64,000 nt of DNA from CAZNVB01 sp964651495 (lineage in GTDB: Bacteria > Acidobacteriota > Aminicenantia > Aminicenantales > UBA8522), in the NCBI GenBank assembly GCA_964651495.1, contig CAZYWP010000001.1, positions 14,494-78,493 on the forward strand, in the 5' to 3' direction. Below are positions 40,854-49,934 of the stretch, piece after piece (position 1 is the first letter of the stretch; every line of letters starts with the position of its first letter). A model generated the notes under the pieces. The model searched no databases. It saw only the letters and a program-made list of their open reading frames with translations, and was not told where the DNA came from. Position numbers and translations under genes: made by a program.

Positions 40854-41411
40854 ATGTTCGTTAAAAATAAGGGTTTTACCCTGATTGAGTTGTTGATCGT
40901 CGTCGCTATCATCGGCATCCTCTCCTCGCTCCTCATCCCCAACGTCCTGACCGCCCTGCAGAAAACGCATCAGAAAAGCACGATGCGCGATATCGCCACG
41001 ATTGCCACCGCTTCTGTCAACTACATTACCGAACGCGGCAACTGGAATGGGGTCATCCAAAACGGACCGATTACCCCGCAAAACGATTTTGTCCTGGCCA
41101 TCTCTCCTTTTTTTGTCAAGACCTTTACCATCACCGATCACTGGGGAACATCATTCGACGCCTATATGGGGAAAGATGCGGTGGAAAATGCGGTCGCGGG
41201 AATTCCGGCCGGCGAAGTGGCCGGAGATGACTTCATCATCGCTTCCCGTGGGAGGGACGGGCAAGAAGGGCCGACCTACACGACGTACGACCCGGCGAAC
41301 CCGGATGCGAGCATCTATCCTGTTTTGAGAATGGCCGATTTTGATGAGGACTTAGTCAATTGGAACGGCAGCTGGATCATCGCACCCCGGGTTTCCAAGC
41401 CGTCTTCTTAA
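40854..41411 (+). CDS. Type IV pilin/type II secretion prepilin-like protein
   Basis: A 185-residue protein with the prepilin cleavage and N-methylation motif KGFTLIELLIVVAIIGILSS right at the N-terminus, cut after Gly by prepilin peptidase, and the required Glu5. The C-terminal globular domain (ATIATASVNYITERGNWNG, WGTSFDAYM, DDFIIASRGRDG) resembles major pseudopilins (GspG/PilA-like). No other pilus or secretion gene is adjacent. AAGGAT is a reasonable ribosome binding site. It has its own sigma-54-type promoter. Confidence 0.87.
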   Translation: MFVKNKGFTLIELLIVVAIIGILSSLLIPNVLTALQKTHQKSTMRDIATIATASVNYITERGNWNGVIQNGPITPQNDFVLAISPFFVKTFTITDHWGTSFDAYMGKDAVENAVAGIPAGEVAGDDFIIASRGRDGQEGPTYTTYDPANPDASIYPVLRMADFDEDLVNWNGSWIIAPRVSKPSS

Positions 41412-41491
41412 GCGGGCCGGTTGTGCCCTCGTCCGGGGAATCAACCCGAAGAGCATTCTCTCTTACGGAAGCGCCATCTACTCCGTCCACT

Positions 41492-42586
41492 TTACAGATA
41501 CTTTTTCCCGCCCCGTTTTCTAAGGCTTTCGATGATGTCTTTGACCGCCTGGTCCCGCTCTTTGCAGCAGATGAGGAGGGCATCCTCGGTGTCCACCACG
41601 ATGATGTCATCCAGGCCGACCACCGCCGCCATCCTGCGGGGGCTGTAAATCAAGCAGCGGCGAGCGTCCAGGACGAGGCTCTCCCCGCGGATGGAATTCC
41701 CCGCTTCGTCTTTCGGCCAGATATCGGCTAAGGCTGCCCAGGAGCCGACGTCCGACCAGCCGAAATCGCCCTCGTTCATCAACACGCCCCGTGCCCGCTC
41801 CATCAAGGCATAGTCAATCGAAGTGGCCGGGATTTCCCGAAAGACGCGGCCGATTTCAGCCCGGTCTTTTTTTCCGAGTGCCTTGAGAATCCTCTGCCAG
41901 AAGGGATAAAAATCCGGCGCATGCTGTTTCAGCTTCCGGGCAAAGACATCGGCGCGCCAGATGAACATCCCCGAATTCCAGGCATGCCTCCCCTGCCGCA
42001 GGAATTTCCTGGCCCGTTCGATGTCCGGCTTCTCTTTGAACCGGAGCACCGGACAAAACACCTCGTCCTTGATCCGCAACGTGTTCCTACTCGAATAATG
42101 GATATAGCCGAACCCGGTTGCCGGGAAGGTGGGGGGTATCCCGAAGGTCACGATCACCTCGCCCCCGGACGCCGCCTCGGCGGCCGCGACGAGTTTGCGG
42201 CGAAAAACGTCCGGCCTGGCGATCAGATGGTCGGCCGGCAGGGCGAACACCACCGCCCCCGGGTCTTGGCGATAGACCCGGGCCGTGGCCAGGATCAAGG
42301 ATGCGGCCGTATTCCGGCTCATGGGCTCGACCAGAACATGGCGAGCCGGCAGACCCGGGACCAGGCTTCTGATCATCGCCGCCTGGGACCGGTTTGAAAT
42401 CGTATAAATCGATTCATACGGCAGGAGCGGCAGGAGCCGTTCGACCGTTTCCACAATCATCGGCCTCGGCGTGGCGATGGGCAAAAACTGCTTCGGCCGG
42501 GAGCGCCGGCTGAGCGGCCAGAACCGGGTGCCGCTGCCCCCGGCCATGATCACGGCCCGCATCTGCGGCCGCTCTGTTCCGCTCAT
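41492..42586 (-). CDS. manC: Mannose-1-phosphate guanylyltransferase
   Basis: A 364-residue nucleotidyltransferase making GDP-mannose from mannose-1-phosphate and GTP. The nucleotide-binding motif is AVIMAGGSGTRFWPLSRRSRP, followed by PKQFL. Further motifs are VLVEPMSRNTAAS, FALPADHLI, VLRFKEKPD and WNSGMFIW. It lacks the fused isomerase domain of long ManC/AlgA, so it is the monofunctional form. It overlaps manB by 4 bases at the end of the Kdo gene run. GDP-mannose feeds LPS, exopolysaccharide or glycan synthesis. Confidence 0.93.
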   Translation of the reverse strand: MSGTERPQMRAVIMAGGSGTRFWPLSRRSRPKQFLPIATPRPMIVETVERLLPLLPYESIYTISNRSQAAMIRSLVPGLPARHVLVEPMSRNTAASLILATARVYRQDPGAVVFALPADHLIARPDVFRRKLVAAAEAASGGEVIVTFGIPPTFPATGFGYIHYSSRNTLRIKDEVFCPVLRFKEKPDIERARKFLRQGRHAWNSGMFIWRADVFARKLKQHAPDFYPFWQRILKALGKKDRAEIGRVFREIPATSIDYALMERARGVLMNEGDFGWSDVGSWAALADIWPKDEAGNSIRGESLVLDARRCLIYSPRRMAAVVGLDDIIVVDTEDALLICCKERDQAVKDIIESLRKRGGKKYL

Positions 42587-43953
42587 GTGTTCTCCAGCCC
42601 CTTGATCGCTCTCTCCACCGCCTTGCCGACTTCCTTCCTGATTGCCTCCAGGTCTTCCGGAGTGTCGGCCTCGTAGCGTAGGACCAGGGCAGCCTGCGTG
42701 TTCGAGGCGCGGACGAGGCCCCAGCCCCGGGGAAAACTCACCCGAATCCCGTCGATATCGACGAGGGGATATTTCCTGGCCAGCTCTTTCTTAACCTCAT
42801 CCACGATTTTGAATTTGACCTCGTCGGAGGCGTAGATCCGGATCTCCGGCGTGTAATATGTCTTGGGCAGGTCGCTCATCATCTGCGAAAGCTTGCGGCC
42901 TGAACGGGAGAGGATCTCGGCCAGGCGCGCCGAGGAATATATGGCGTCGTCAAACCCGAAATACCGGTCGGCGAAAAAGATATGCCCGCTCATCTCGCCG
43001 GCCAGGAGCGCGTGCTCCTCTTTTATTTTCTTTTTGATCAAGGAATGTCCTGTTTTCCACATGACGGGCCGTCCGCCGAGCTTGGCGATCTCCTCATAAA
43101 GAAGCTTGGACGCCTTGACCTCCGAGATCACGGCCGCGCCCGGGTTGGCCGGGAGGATGTCCCGGGAAAAGACGATCATCAACTGGTCGCCCCAGAGCAG
43201 GTTTCCCCGGTCGTCCACGACCCCGATCCGGTCGCCGTCGCCGTCATACCCGACGCCGAAGTCGGCTCCAGTCTCGCTCACTTTCTTGATCAGGTCTTCC
43301 ATGGCCTCGGGCAGGGTGGGGTCGGGATGGTGGTTGGGAAAGGTGCCGTCCGGCTCGCAGTAGAGTTCCACGACCTCACAGCCCAGCTTCCTGAAGATCG
43401 GCACCGCAACAAACCCCGCCGTGCCGTTGCCGGCATCCAGGACGACTTTCACTCTCCCCGCCATTCTGATGTTCCCCAAGACATAATTTTCGTAATCCGG
43501 GATAATGTCATAGGCTGAACGCTTCCCGGCCTCGTCCTGGATGATCGTCCTGTCCTTCAGAATTCTGTAAACCTCCTGGATGGTCTCCCCGTACAGCGTT
43601 TCCTCCCCTGCCATCATCTTGAACCCATTGTATTCCGGCGGGTTATGTGAGCCGGTGATCATTACGGCCGCCTCCTTTTTCTTGTAGAAGACGGCAAAAT
43701 AGAGAAGCGGAGTCGGGACAACACCGAGGTCGACGACGCTGCATCCGCTGGACAGAAGCCCCCGGGTGATCGCTTCCGCATAGGCCGGCGAGCTCAGACG
43801 GACATCCCGGCCCAGCGCCACTTCCTTTTTCCCCCGCCGGCGAAAGTAGGTCCCGATTCCCCGGCCCAGGAACTCGACGAACTCGGGAGTCAGGTCTTTG
43901 TCGACGATTCCCCGGATGTCGTATTCGCGGAAGATTTTTGAGTTGATGTCCAT
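42583..43953 (-). CDS. manB: Phosphomannomutase/phosphoglucomutase
   Basis: A 456-residue alpha-D-phosphohexomutase interconverting hexose-6- and 1-phosphates, here probably mannose, feeding manC. The phosphoserine loop is MITGSHNPPEYNGFK, the metal loop GYDGDGDRIGVV, the sugar loop GEMSGHIFF, and the C-terminal phosphate-binding domain has YEADTPEDLE. Starts DINSKIFREYDIRGIV. Family members often act on both mannose and glucose. It lies 49 bases after kdsC and 4-base-overlaps manC. Confidence 0.93.
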   Translation of the reverse strand: MDINSKIFREYDIRGIVDKDLTPEFVEFLGRGIGTYFRRRGKKEVALGRDVRLSSPAYAEAITRGLLSSGCSVVDLGVVPTPLLYFAVFYKKKEAAVMITGSHNPPEYNGFKMMAGEETLYGETIQEVYRILKDRTIIQDEAGKRSAYDIIPDYENYVLGNIRMAGRVKVVLDAGNGTAGFVAVPIFRKLGCEVVELYCEPDGTFPNHHPDPTLPEAMEDLIKKVSETGADFGVGYDGDGDRIGVVDDRGNLLWGDQLMIVFSRDILPANPGAAVISEVKASKLLYEEIAKLGGRPVMWKTGHSLIKKKIKEEHALLAGEMSGHIFFADRYFGFDDAIYSSARLAEILSRSGRKLSQMMSDLPKTYYTPEIRIYASDEVKFKIVDEVKKELARKYPLVDIDGIRVSFPRGWGLVRASNTQAALVLRYEADTPEDLEAIRKEVGKAVERAIKGLENT

Positions 43954-44002
43954 GATGCTCTCCCTGCTGAATCTCCGTCCGCCCGCGCCTTACGCCCGCC
44001 TC

Positions 44003-44566
44003 TCAAGGCGTTCTGCCGAACAACTCCTTGACCTTTTGCTCGACCAAGCCCCATTTTTCCTGGGAGGCGAGGATGTATTCAATGAACTCGCGGACCGCCC
44101 CACGCCCTCCCCTTTCCCGGCAGACGAAATGGCTGTGCTTCTTCACTTCCGGATGGGCGTCGGCCACGGCGGCGGCCAGCCCGACCGACTTGATGACCTC
44201 GAGGTCCCCGAGGTCATCCCCGATATAGGCGACTTCTTCGGCCGCCAGTTGATGCCGCATCAGGATCTCGTCGAACACCCGCTTCTTATCGAGGATTCCC
44301 TGGTGGAGCTCATCGATCCTCAATTTCTCCGCCCGCTTTTCCAAAGCCCGGGAGGTCTTGCCGCTGATGATCCCGGTTTTGAGACCGGCTAGGTGGGCCA
44401 GGAGAATTCCCAGGCCGTCCTTGACATTATAAGATTTGATTTCCTCGCCGTCGGGCAGGACCAACAGGATTCCGTCCGTAAGAGTCCCGTCCACGTCCAT
44501 GAGCAGCATCTTCACCGCCCGGGCCCGTCTTTTGCGGTCGCTTTTCAAAACAGCTCCGTCCGCCAT
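44003..44566 (-). CDS. kdsC: Kdo-8-phosphate phosphatase
   Basis: A 187-residue HAD-family phosphatase removing phosphate from Kdo-8-P. The nucleophile motif is MDVDGTLTDG, with IISGKTS, IGDDLGDLEVI and a Lys-containing EVAYIGDD loop. It starts 22 bases inside kdsD. ATG 44566 lacks a clear Shine-Dalgarno; ATG 44509 (MLLMDVDG) is an alternative giving a length closer to the minimal fold. It sits with kdsD, kdsA and kdsB, completing the Kdo route. Confidence 0.92.
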   Translation of the reverse strand: MADGAVLKSDRKRRARAVKMLLMDVDGTLTDGILLVLPDGEEIKSYNVKDGLGILLAHLAGLKTGIISGKTSRALEKRAEKLRIDELHQGILDKKRVFDEILMRHQLAAEEVAYIGDDLGDLEVIKSVGLAAAVADAHPEVKKHSHFVCRERGGRGAVREFIEYILASQEKWGLVEQKVKELFGRTP

Positions 44567-45516
44567 AAGTCGTGGAGGTGGATGATCCCCTCCACTTGGC
44601 CGTCAGCGCTCCTGATCACCAGCGAGGTGATTTTCTTCTTCTCCATCAGGTTCAGGGCTTCGGCGGCCAACCCTTCCCTGTCGATGGTGATCGGGGTTGA
44701 GGTCATGATTTCGCCGGCCGTCTTCTGGAAAATTCTTTCCCTGTGTTTTCTCATCATCCGGCGCAGGTCGCCGTCCGTGATGATCCCGAGGAGCCTCCTT
44801 TTCCCGTCCACGACACACGTCATTCCCAGTCTCTTCCCCGTCATTTCCTCAACGACCTCGATCATGGGCGTGTTCTCGAGAACCCGGGGGATTTCTTCCC
44901 CTGTATGCATGAGCGTTCCCACCCGGAGCAATTTTTTTCCGAGCTGGCCCTTGGGATGGAAAAAGGCGTAATCTTTCTCCCCGAATCCCTTTTTCCTCAT
45001 AAGCGCGATGGCCAAGGCGTCTCCCAGGGCCAGGGCCGCTGTCGTGCTGGCCGTCGGCACCAGGCCCCCGGGCTCCGCCTCGCGTTCCACCCCGGCATCG
45101 AGGACGATATCGCTGTACCGGGCGATTTTCGAGTTCTTCGCTCCCGTGATGGTGATCAGCTTAACTCCGATCCTCTTGATGAAGTCCAGGAGGCCGACGA
45201 TCTCTTTGGTCTCTCCGCTATAGGAGACCGCCAGGATGACATCGTCCTTGAGGATCATCCCCAAGTCGCCGTGTCCGGCCTCCGCCGGATGGATAAACAT
45301 AGCCGGGGTCCCGCAGCTTGCCAGCGTCGCCGTTATTTTCCGCCCGATCAGGCCCGATTTCCCCATGCCAATGACGATCACCCGGGCCTTGATGCCGGCC
45401 AGAAGGTCGACCGCCTTGACAAAATTATCGTCCAGCCTGGGGACGAGCGCGGCCACCGCCCCGCTCTCAATCTCCAGGACCTCTCTGCCGGTCTTGATGA
45501 TCTCGTTTTTCTTCAT
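44545..45516 (-). CDS. kdsD: Arabinose-5-phosphate isomerase
   Basis: A 323-residue enzyme converting ribulose-5-P to arabinose-5-P, the first Kdo precursor. An N-terminal SIS domain has VIGMGKSGLIGRKITATLAS and FIHPAEAGHGDLGMI. The C-terminal two CBS domains (GTLMHTGEEIPRV..., IMTSTPITIDREG) are the usual regulatory tail. Full length matches the family. It is followed by kdsC with a 22-base overlap and lies 13 bases after kdsA. Confidence 0.94.
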   Translation of the reverse strand: MKKNEIIKTGREVLEIESGAVAALVPRLDDNFVKAVDLLAGIKARVIVIGMGKSGLIGRKITATLASCGTPAMFIHPAEAGHGDLGMILKDDVILAVSYSGETKEIVGLLDFIKRIGVKLITITGAKNSKIARYSDIVLDAGVEREAEPGGLVPTASTTAALALGDALAIALMRKKGFGEKDYAFFHPKGQLGKKLLRVGTLMHTGEEIPRVLENTPMIEVVEEMTGKRLGMTCVVDGKRRLLGIITDGDLRRMMRKHRERIFQKTAGEIMTSTPITIDREGLAAEALNLMEKKKITSLVIRSADGQVEGIIHLHDLWRTELF

Positions 45517-45529
45517 CGCGCCGTCACTC

Positions 45530-46384
45530 TCAATCGAAATTGTCTTCCTGAATGGCCTGCTTAATCCGCAAAGCGGACCTCAGGATATCTTCTAATTTAT
45601 TTATTATCAATGAATTAGGTCCGTCCGAGAGGGCCATTTCCGGACGGTCGTGGACTTCCAGGAAGAGGCCGTCCACCCCGGCCGCCGCGCCGGCCCTGAC
45701 CATGACCGGAACGAATCCGGCCTCGCCCCCGGACGTCTCTCCCCTGCCCCCGGGCCGCTGGACGATATGGGTGGCATCGAGGACAACCGGAAATCCCCAT
45801 TGTTTCATGATCGGGACCGAGCGAACATCGAAGACCAGGTTATTGTAGCCGAAAAACGTTCCTCTTTCGGTCAGCATGAGGCGGTCATTGCCCTGAGCAA
45901 GAGCCTTATCGACCGCATTCCGCATTTCCTGGGGCGAGAGGAATTGGCCCTTCTTGAGGTTGAGGGGTTTTTGAGTCTGGGCCGCGGCGACGATCAGGTC
46001 CGTCTGGCGGCAGAGAAAAGCGGGGATCTGGATGATGTCAAGAACCTCGGCCGCCTTCTCCACTTGTGAAGTCTCGTGCACGTCCGACAGAACCGCCACC
46101 CCGATCTCTTGCTTAACCCGTCGCAGAATGGCCAGCCCCTTTTCCAGACCGGGCCCGCGGTAGGATTTGAGCGACGACCGGTTGGCCTTGTCGTAGGAGG
46201 CCTTGAATATGAACGCCAGCCCGAGCTTGGCGCAGACCGACTTGGCCTCCCGCGCCAGGAGGAGCGCGTGCTCTTCGCTTTCGATGACGCACGGGCCGGC
46301 GATGAGGAAGAGAGGCGCTGCCCCTCCGACTACCACCCCCTCACCGATTTTTATTTCTCTTGGTCCTTTTGTTGCGGTAGGCAT
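45530..46384 (-). CDS. kdsA: Kdo-8-phosphate synthase
   Basis: A 284-residue aldolase-type synthase condensing arabinose-5-P with phosphoenolpyruvate. Motifs: FLIAGPCVIESEEHAL, FKASYDKANRSS, GVAVLSDVHE, LNLKKGQFLSP and LDATHIVQRPGG. The absence of a conserved Cys-based metal site was not judged. The start at 46384 overlaps pyrG by 44 bases; GGAGCC 7 bases upstream supports it. It ties CTP supply (pyrG) to Kdo activation, which needs CTP. Confidence 0.94.
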   Translation of the reverse strand: MPTATKGPREIKIGEGVVVGGAAPLFLIAGPCVIESEEHALLLAREAKSVCAKLGLAFIFKASYDKANRSSLKSYRGPGLEKGLAILRRVKQEIGVAVLSDVHETSQVEKAAEVLDIIQIPAFLCRQTDLIVAAAQTQKPLNLKKGQFLSPQEMRNAVDKALAQGNDRLMLTERGTFFGYNNLVFDVRSVPIMKQWGFPVVLDATHIVQRPGGRGETSGGEAGFVPVMVRAGAAAGVDGLFLEVHDRPEMALSDGPNSLIINKLEDILRSALRIKQAIQEDNFD

Positions 46385-47963
46385 AACTGGCTCCGATGAA
46401 TGCTTTGAACAGAGGATGCGCCTTGAGCGGCTTGGACTTGAATTCCGGGTGAAACTGGCAGCCCAGGAACCAGGGATGGTCTTTGATCTCGATGATTTCG
46501 ACGAGGTTGTGCTTGGGGTTGCGCCCGATGAAGGATAGACCCGCCCTGGCCAGCCGATCCTCGTAAGCCGGGTTGAATTCGTAGCGGTGGCGATGGCGCT
46601 CCAAAACTAGAGTTTTCCGATAGGTTTGATAGGCAAAGGACTTTTTTTCCAGCTCGCACACGTATTCGCCCAGCCTCATTGTCCCGCCGATATCGTGGTC
46701 CGGGCTGAGCTCCCGCCAGAGGAAAAATACTTTGTGCGGGGTGTGAGAGTCGAATTCCGTGCTGTTGGCGCCGGCCAGGCCGGCCGCGTGCCGGGCAAAC
46801 TCGATCGTGGCGCACTGCATGCCCAGGCAAATGCCGAAATATGGCACTTTATTTTCCCGGGCATAGGTGACGGCCCGGATCTTGCCTTCGATTCCCCGGA
46901 TGCCGAATCCGCCGGGCACCAGAATCCCGTCTTTATCTTTGAGCACCTCGTGGAGTTCGCACTTCTCCAGGTTCTCGGCCTCGATCCACGAAATATTGAC
47001 TTTGAGTCCGTGGACCAGCCCTCCGTGAATCAGGGCCTCTTTCAGGCTCAGATAGGAATCCTGCAGGCCGGCATACTTGCCCACCAGGCCGATGGTCACC
47101 TCGTCCTTCAGGCGCTTCATCCTGTTCACCATGGTTTTCCATGGACCCAGGTGTCTATCCTTGGGGGGCAGGTTGAGCTTCTTGAGGATGTATGTATCCA
47201 GGCCTTCCGCCGCGTAGATCAGCGGAATCTCATAAATATTGTCCACATCCTTGGCCGTGATCACGGCCTCCAGCGGAACGTTGGTGAAGAGCGATATTTT
47301 GCCCTTGATCTCCGGGGTTAAGAAGCGGTCGGTCCGGCACAGAATGATATCCGGCTGAATGCCGATGGCCCGCAGCTCCTTGACACTGTGTTGGGTCGGC
47401 TTGGTCTTGAGCTCTCCTGAAGTTCTGATGTAGGGAACAAGAGTCAGGTGAACAAAGAGCACGTTCTCCGGTCCCAGCGTCAGGCGCATCTGCCGCGTCG
47501 CTTCGAGAAAAGGGAGGCTTTCGATGTCGCCGACCGTGCCCCCGATCTCGACGATGACGATATCGTTGTCGTCCGAGACAGCCAGGAACGCATTCTTGAT
47601 CTCATCCGTCACCTGGGGAATCACCTGAACCGTCTTGCCCAGAAACTCGCCTTTGCGTTCCTTCCGGATGATCGACTCATAGATCTTGCCCGCCGTCCAG
47701 TTGTGCGCCTTGGTTGTTCGTGTCGACGTAAATCGTTCATAATGGCCGAGATCCAGGTCCGTCTCGGCTCCGTCGTCGGTGACGTAAACCTCGCCGTGCT
47801 GGTACGGGCTCATGGTCCCGGGGTCAACGTTGAGGTACGGGTCGAACTTCTGCAGGGTGATCTTGAAGTCGTGGCTCTCCAGAAGCCGCCCGATCGAGGC
47901 GGCGGCTATCCCTTTCCCCAGAGCGGAAAGAACTCCTCCCGTCACAAAAATATATTTGGTCAT
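46341..47963 (-). CDS. pyrG: CTP synthase
   Basis: A 540-residue ATP- and glutamine-dependent enzyme making CTP from UTP. The synthetase domain begins MTKYIFVTGGVLSALGKGIA (P-loop) and has VIVEIGGTVGDIES. The C-terminal class I glutamine amidotransferase has the catalytic Cys in FGICLGMQCA, then a His/Glu pair near HPEF. ATG 47963 overlaps the kdsB stop by 4 bases and starts the conserved sequence; the longer frame to 48116 is kdsB read out of frame. pyrG-kdsA is a common gene pair. Confidence 0.96.
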   Translation of the reverse strand: MTKYIFVTGGVLSALGKGIAAASIGRLLESHDFKITLQKFDPYLNVDPGTMSPYQHGEVYVTDDGAETDLDLGHYERFTSTRTTKAHNWTAGKIYESIIRKERKGEFLGKTVQVIPQVTDEIKNAFLAVSDDNDIVIVEIGGTVGDIESLPFLEATRQMRLTLGPENVLFVHLTLVPYIRTSGELKTKPTQHSVKELRAIGIQPDIILCRTDRFLTPEIKGKISLFTNVPLEAVITAKDVDNIYEIPLIYAAEGLDTYILKKLNLPPKDRHLGPWKTMVNRMKRLKDEVTIGLVGKYAGLQDSYLSLKEALIHGGLVHGLKVNISWIEAENLEKCELHEVLKDKDGILVPGGFGIRGIEGKIRAVTYARENKVPYFGICLGMQCATIEFARHAAGLAGANSTEFDSHTPHKVFFLWRELSPDHDIGGTMRLGEYVCELEKKSFAYQTYRKTLVLERHRHRYEFNPAYEDRLARAGLSFIGRNPKHNLVEIIEIKDHPWFLGCQFHPEFKSKPLKAHPLFKAFIGASYAYRNKRTKRNKNR

Positions 47964-48682
47964 TCTGGTCTCTTTTTCAGGAATTCTTCGACTCTGATTA
48001 TATCCTGAGGTGTATCTACTCTCAAGGCCGGACGGGCGACTTCGATCATCTTGATTCTCCGCCCGTTCTCCAGGACCCTGAGCTGCTCCAGCTTCTCCAA
48101 TCGTTCCAGGCGGCACGCCGGCATGCGGGCAAATTGGAGGAGGAAACCCCGCTGAAAGCCATAGATGCCGCTGTGGAGATAAAAAAAATCGTCGCTATGG
48201 TAGGGGAGAGGCGACCGGGAAAAATAGAGGGCATACCCATCCGCATCGACAACCACCTTGACGAGGTGGGGGTCGCGGATCAGCCCGACATCGCGGACTT
48301 TCGCCATCAGCGAAGCCATGGGGATGGACGGGTCCTGCAGGGCGTCCACGAGACGGTCGATTTCTCCACCCGTGATCAGCGGCTCATCTCCCTGGACATT
48401 GATGATGATCGGATGCGCGAGTCCAGCCGCTGCTTCGGCCACCCGGTCAGTCCCGCAAGAATGACCTGGCGAGGTCATCACGACCTCGGCTCCGAAGGCT
48501 GCGGCCGCGTCACCAATCCTTGGGTCGTCGGTGGCGATGAGGACGCGCTCGACGGACCCGGCCCGTTTCACGCCTTCATAAACCCAGCGAAGCATCGGTT
48601 TCCCCAGGATCAGGGCTAAAGGCTTGCCCGGAAACCGGGTCGACTGAAACCGGGCCGGGATGACGGCGGCGGCTCTGATCAA
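47960..48682 (-). CDS. kdsB: CMP-Kdo synthetase
   Basis: A 240-residue cytidylyltransferase activating Kdo with CTP before transfer to lipid A. Motifs: AAVIPARFQSTRFPGKPL, ATDDPRIGDAA, TSPGHSCGTDRVAEA, INVQGDEPLI and YFSRSPLPY. A TTG start at 48682 is inferred because it overlaps the bactofilin stop (TTGA) and sits at the conserved N-terminus. GGAGG lies ~10 bases upstream. The longer ATG-like reading to 48748 is bactofilin sequence. It is followed by pyrG, the source of its CTP. Confidence 0.92.
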   Translation of the reverse strand: MIRAAAVIPARFQSTRFPGKPLALILGKPMLRWVYEGVKRAGSVERVLIATDDPRIGDAAAAFGAEVVMTSPGHSCGTDRVAEAAAGLAHPIIINVQGDEPLITGGEIDRLVDALQDPSIPMASLMAKVRDVGLIRDPHLVKVVVDADGYALYFSRSPLPYHSDDFFYLHSGIYGFQRGFLLQFARMPACRLERLEKLEQLRVLENGRRIKMIEVARPALRVDTPQDIIRVEEFLKKRPE

Positions 48683-49089
48683 GAGACGGCCCCCTCCTTG
48701 TTTTTTGCTTCTTCCGTGCCGACCCCGGCATGTTCCCCTGCCTGGCAAGTCGCTTCGAGAAACGCACCCTCCTGGACAATCAGGGTCGGAGCGATGACGG
48801 TCCCGATCACCCGGCCATGGGCTTGAACCTCCACTCTGTCCGTGGCCCGAATTGTCCCTTTGATCTCGCCGCTGATGACCAGGTAGCCGATCTTGATGTC
48901 GGCCTCCACCTTCCCCTGTTCGCCGATGACCAGCATGGAGTCGGAGTTGATCGTTCCCTTGAAATGTCCGTCGATGCGGAATGACCCCTTAAAAGTCAAT
49001 TCACCATTGAACTCCGTGTCCTTGTCAAAGAAACCGGTAATCTTGTGCTCATCATACTCCTTCTTCTTTTCTTTCTCTTTTTCTTTCAT
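48679..49089 (-). CDS. Bactofilin
   Basis: A 136-residue cytoskeletal protein that forms polymers at the membrane. The central beta-helix repeats are visible: TEFNGELTFKGSFRIDGHFKGTI, LVIGEQGKVEADIKIGYLVISGEIKGTI and VEVQAHGRVIGTVIAP. The N-terminus is charged (KEKEKEKKKEYDEHK) and the C-terminal tail is disordered. It lies between parB and kdsB with 4-base overlaps on both sides. Bactofilins linked to ParAB are known in Myxococcus, where they position the segregation machinery. Confidence 0.92.
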   Translation of the reverse strand: MKEKEKEKKKEYDEHKITGFFDKDTEFNGELTFKGSFRIDGHFKGTINSDSMLVIGEQGKVEADIKIGYLVISGEIKGTIRATDRVEVQAHGRVIGTVIAPTLIVQEGAFLEATCQAGEHAGVGTEEAKNKEGAVS

Positions 49090-49934
49090 CGTGACGCTCC
49101 TTTGATTTTTCCATATATCCGGTTGAGGTCATCCAGGGAAAAATACAGGATGCGAATAGTCCCTTTCTTCCGGCTGCCTTGAATCGATACTTTCGTCCCC
49201 AGAAGCCTGACCAGGTCTTCTTCAACAGCGCTCAGGTCGGCATCGAATTTGGGCTTCCTGGTCCCTTCGCGCGCCTTTCGGCGGCCCGAGATGATCCTCT
49301 CCACATCTCTAACACTCAGGTTCTTGCGCACAATTTCCTGGGTTAAAGAGACCTGCGCCTCCTGGTCCTCCAGAGAGACCAGGGCGCGCGCGTGCCCCAT
49401 GGAAATCTTATCTTCGGCCAGAAAGTCCAGGACCGCCTGGGGAAGGCTGAGAAGTCGAAGATAATTCGTGACCGAAGTCCTGTCCATGCTCACCCGCTCG
49501 GCGATTTCTTCCTGGGTGTAGCCGAGCTCCTGGATCATTCGCTGATAGACCCGGCCGACCTCGATGGGGTTGAGATTTTCCCGGTGGAGGTTCTCCATCA
49601 GGGAGATTTCGAGCTCTCGCTCCCTGGGAATCGAGCGGATGAGGACGGGGATCTTCTTCAGCCCTGCTCTCTGGGCCGCCCTCCACCGTCTTTCTCCGAC
49701 GATAATTCGATAGTTTTCTCCGTCCGGGACCACCACGATCGGCTGGATCACTCCTGACTCCCTGATCGACTGGGCCAGCTCATCGATCGACTTCGGATCG
49801 AACTTGAACCTCGGCTGAAAAGGGTTGGGCTTGATCTCATCGATTTCCAGCTCGGCAAAACGCTCGTCCTTGAGGATACCGTAGTCATCGGGCAGAAAGA
49901 CTCCCAAACCCTTTCCCAAGGCCATCTTCTTCAT
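49086..49934 (-). CDS. parB: Chromosome segregation protein ParB
   Basis: A 282-residue CTPase-type DNA clamp binding parS. The nuclease-like N-domain has IKPNPFQPRFKFDPKSIDELAQSIRESGVIQPI and the CTP motif VGERRWRAAQRAG. The helix-turn-helix is EEIAERVSMDRTSVTNYLRLL. The C-terminal dimerisation part is shorter. A parS site lies ~760 bases upstream, at the mnmG end. Overlaps parA and bactofilin by 4 bases each. Confidence 0.95.
   Translation of the reverse strand: MKKMALGKGLGVFLPDDYGILKDERFAELEIDEIKPNPFQPRFKFDPKSIDELAQSIRESGVIQPIVVVPDGENYRIIVGERRWRAAQRAGLKKIPVLIRSIPRERELEISLMENLHRENLNPIEVGRVYQRMIQELGYTQEEIAERVSMDRTSVTNYLRLLSLPQAVLDFLAEDKISMGHARALVSLEDQEAQVSLTQEIVRKNLSVRDVERIISGRRKAREGTRKPKFDADLSAVEEDLVRLLGTKVSIQGSRKKGTIRILYFSLDDLNRIYGKIKGASR

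Noticed and set aside
46341..48116. Longer start for pyrG
   Set aside because: The extra 51 residues are kdsB out of frame; the conserved MTKYIFVTGG begins at 47963 with an ATGA overlap.
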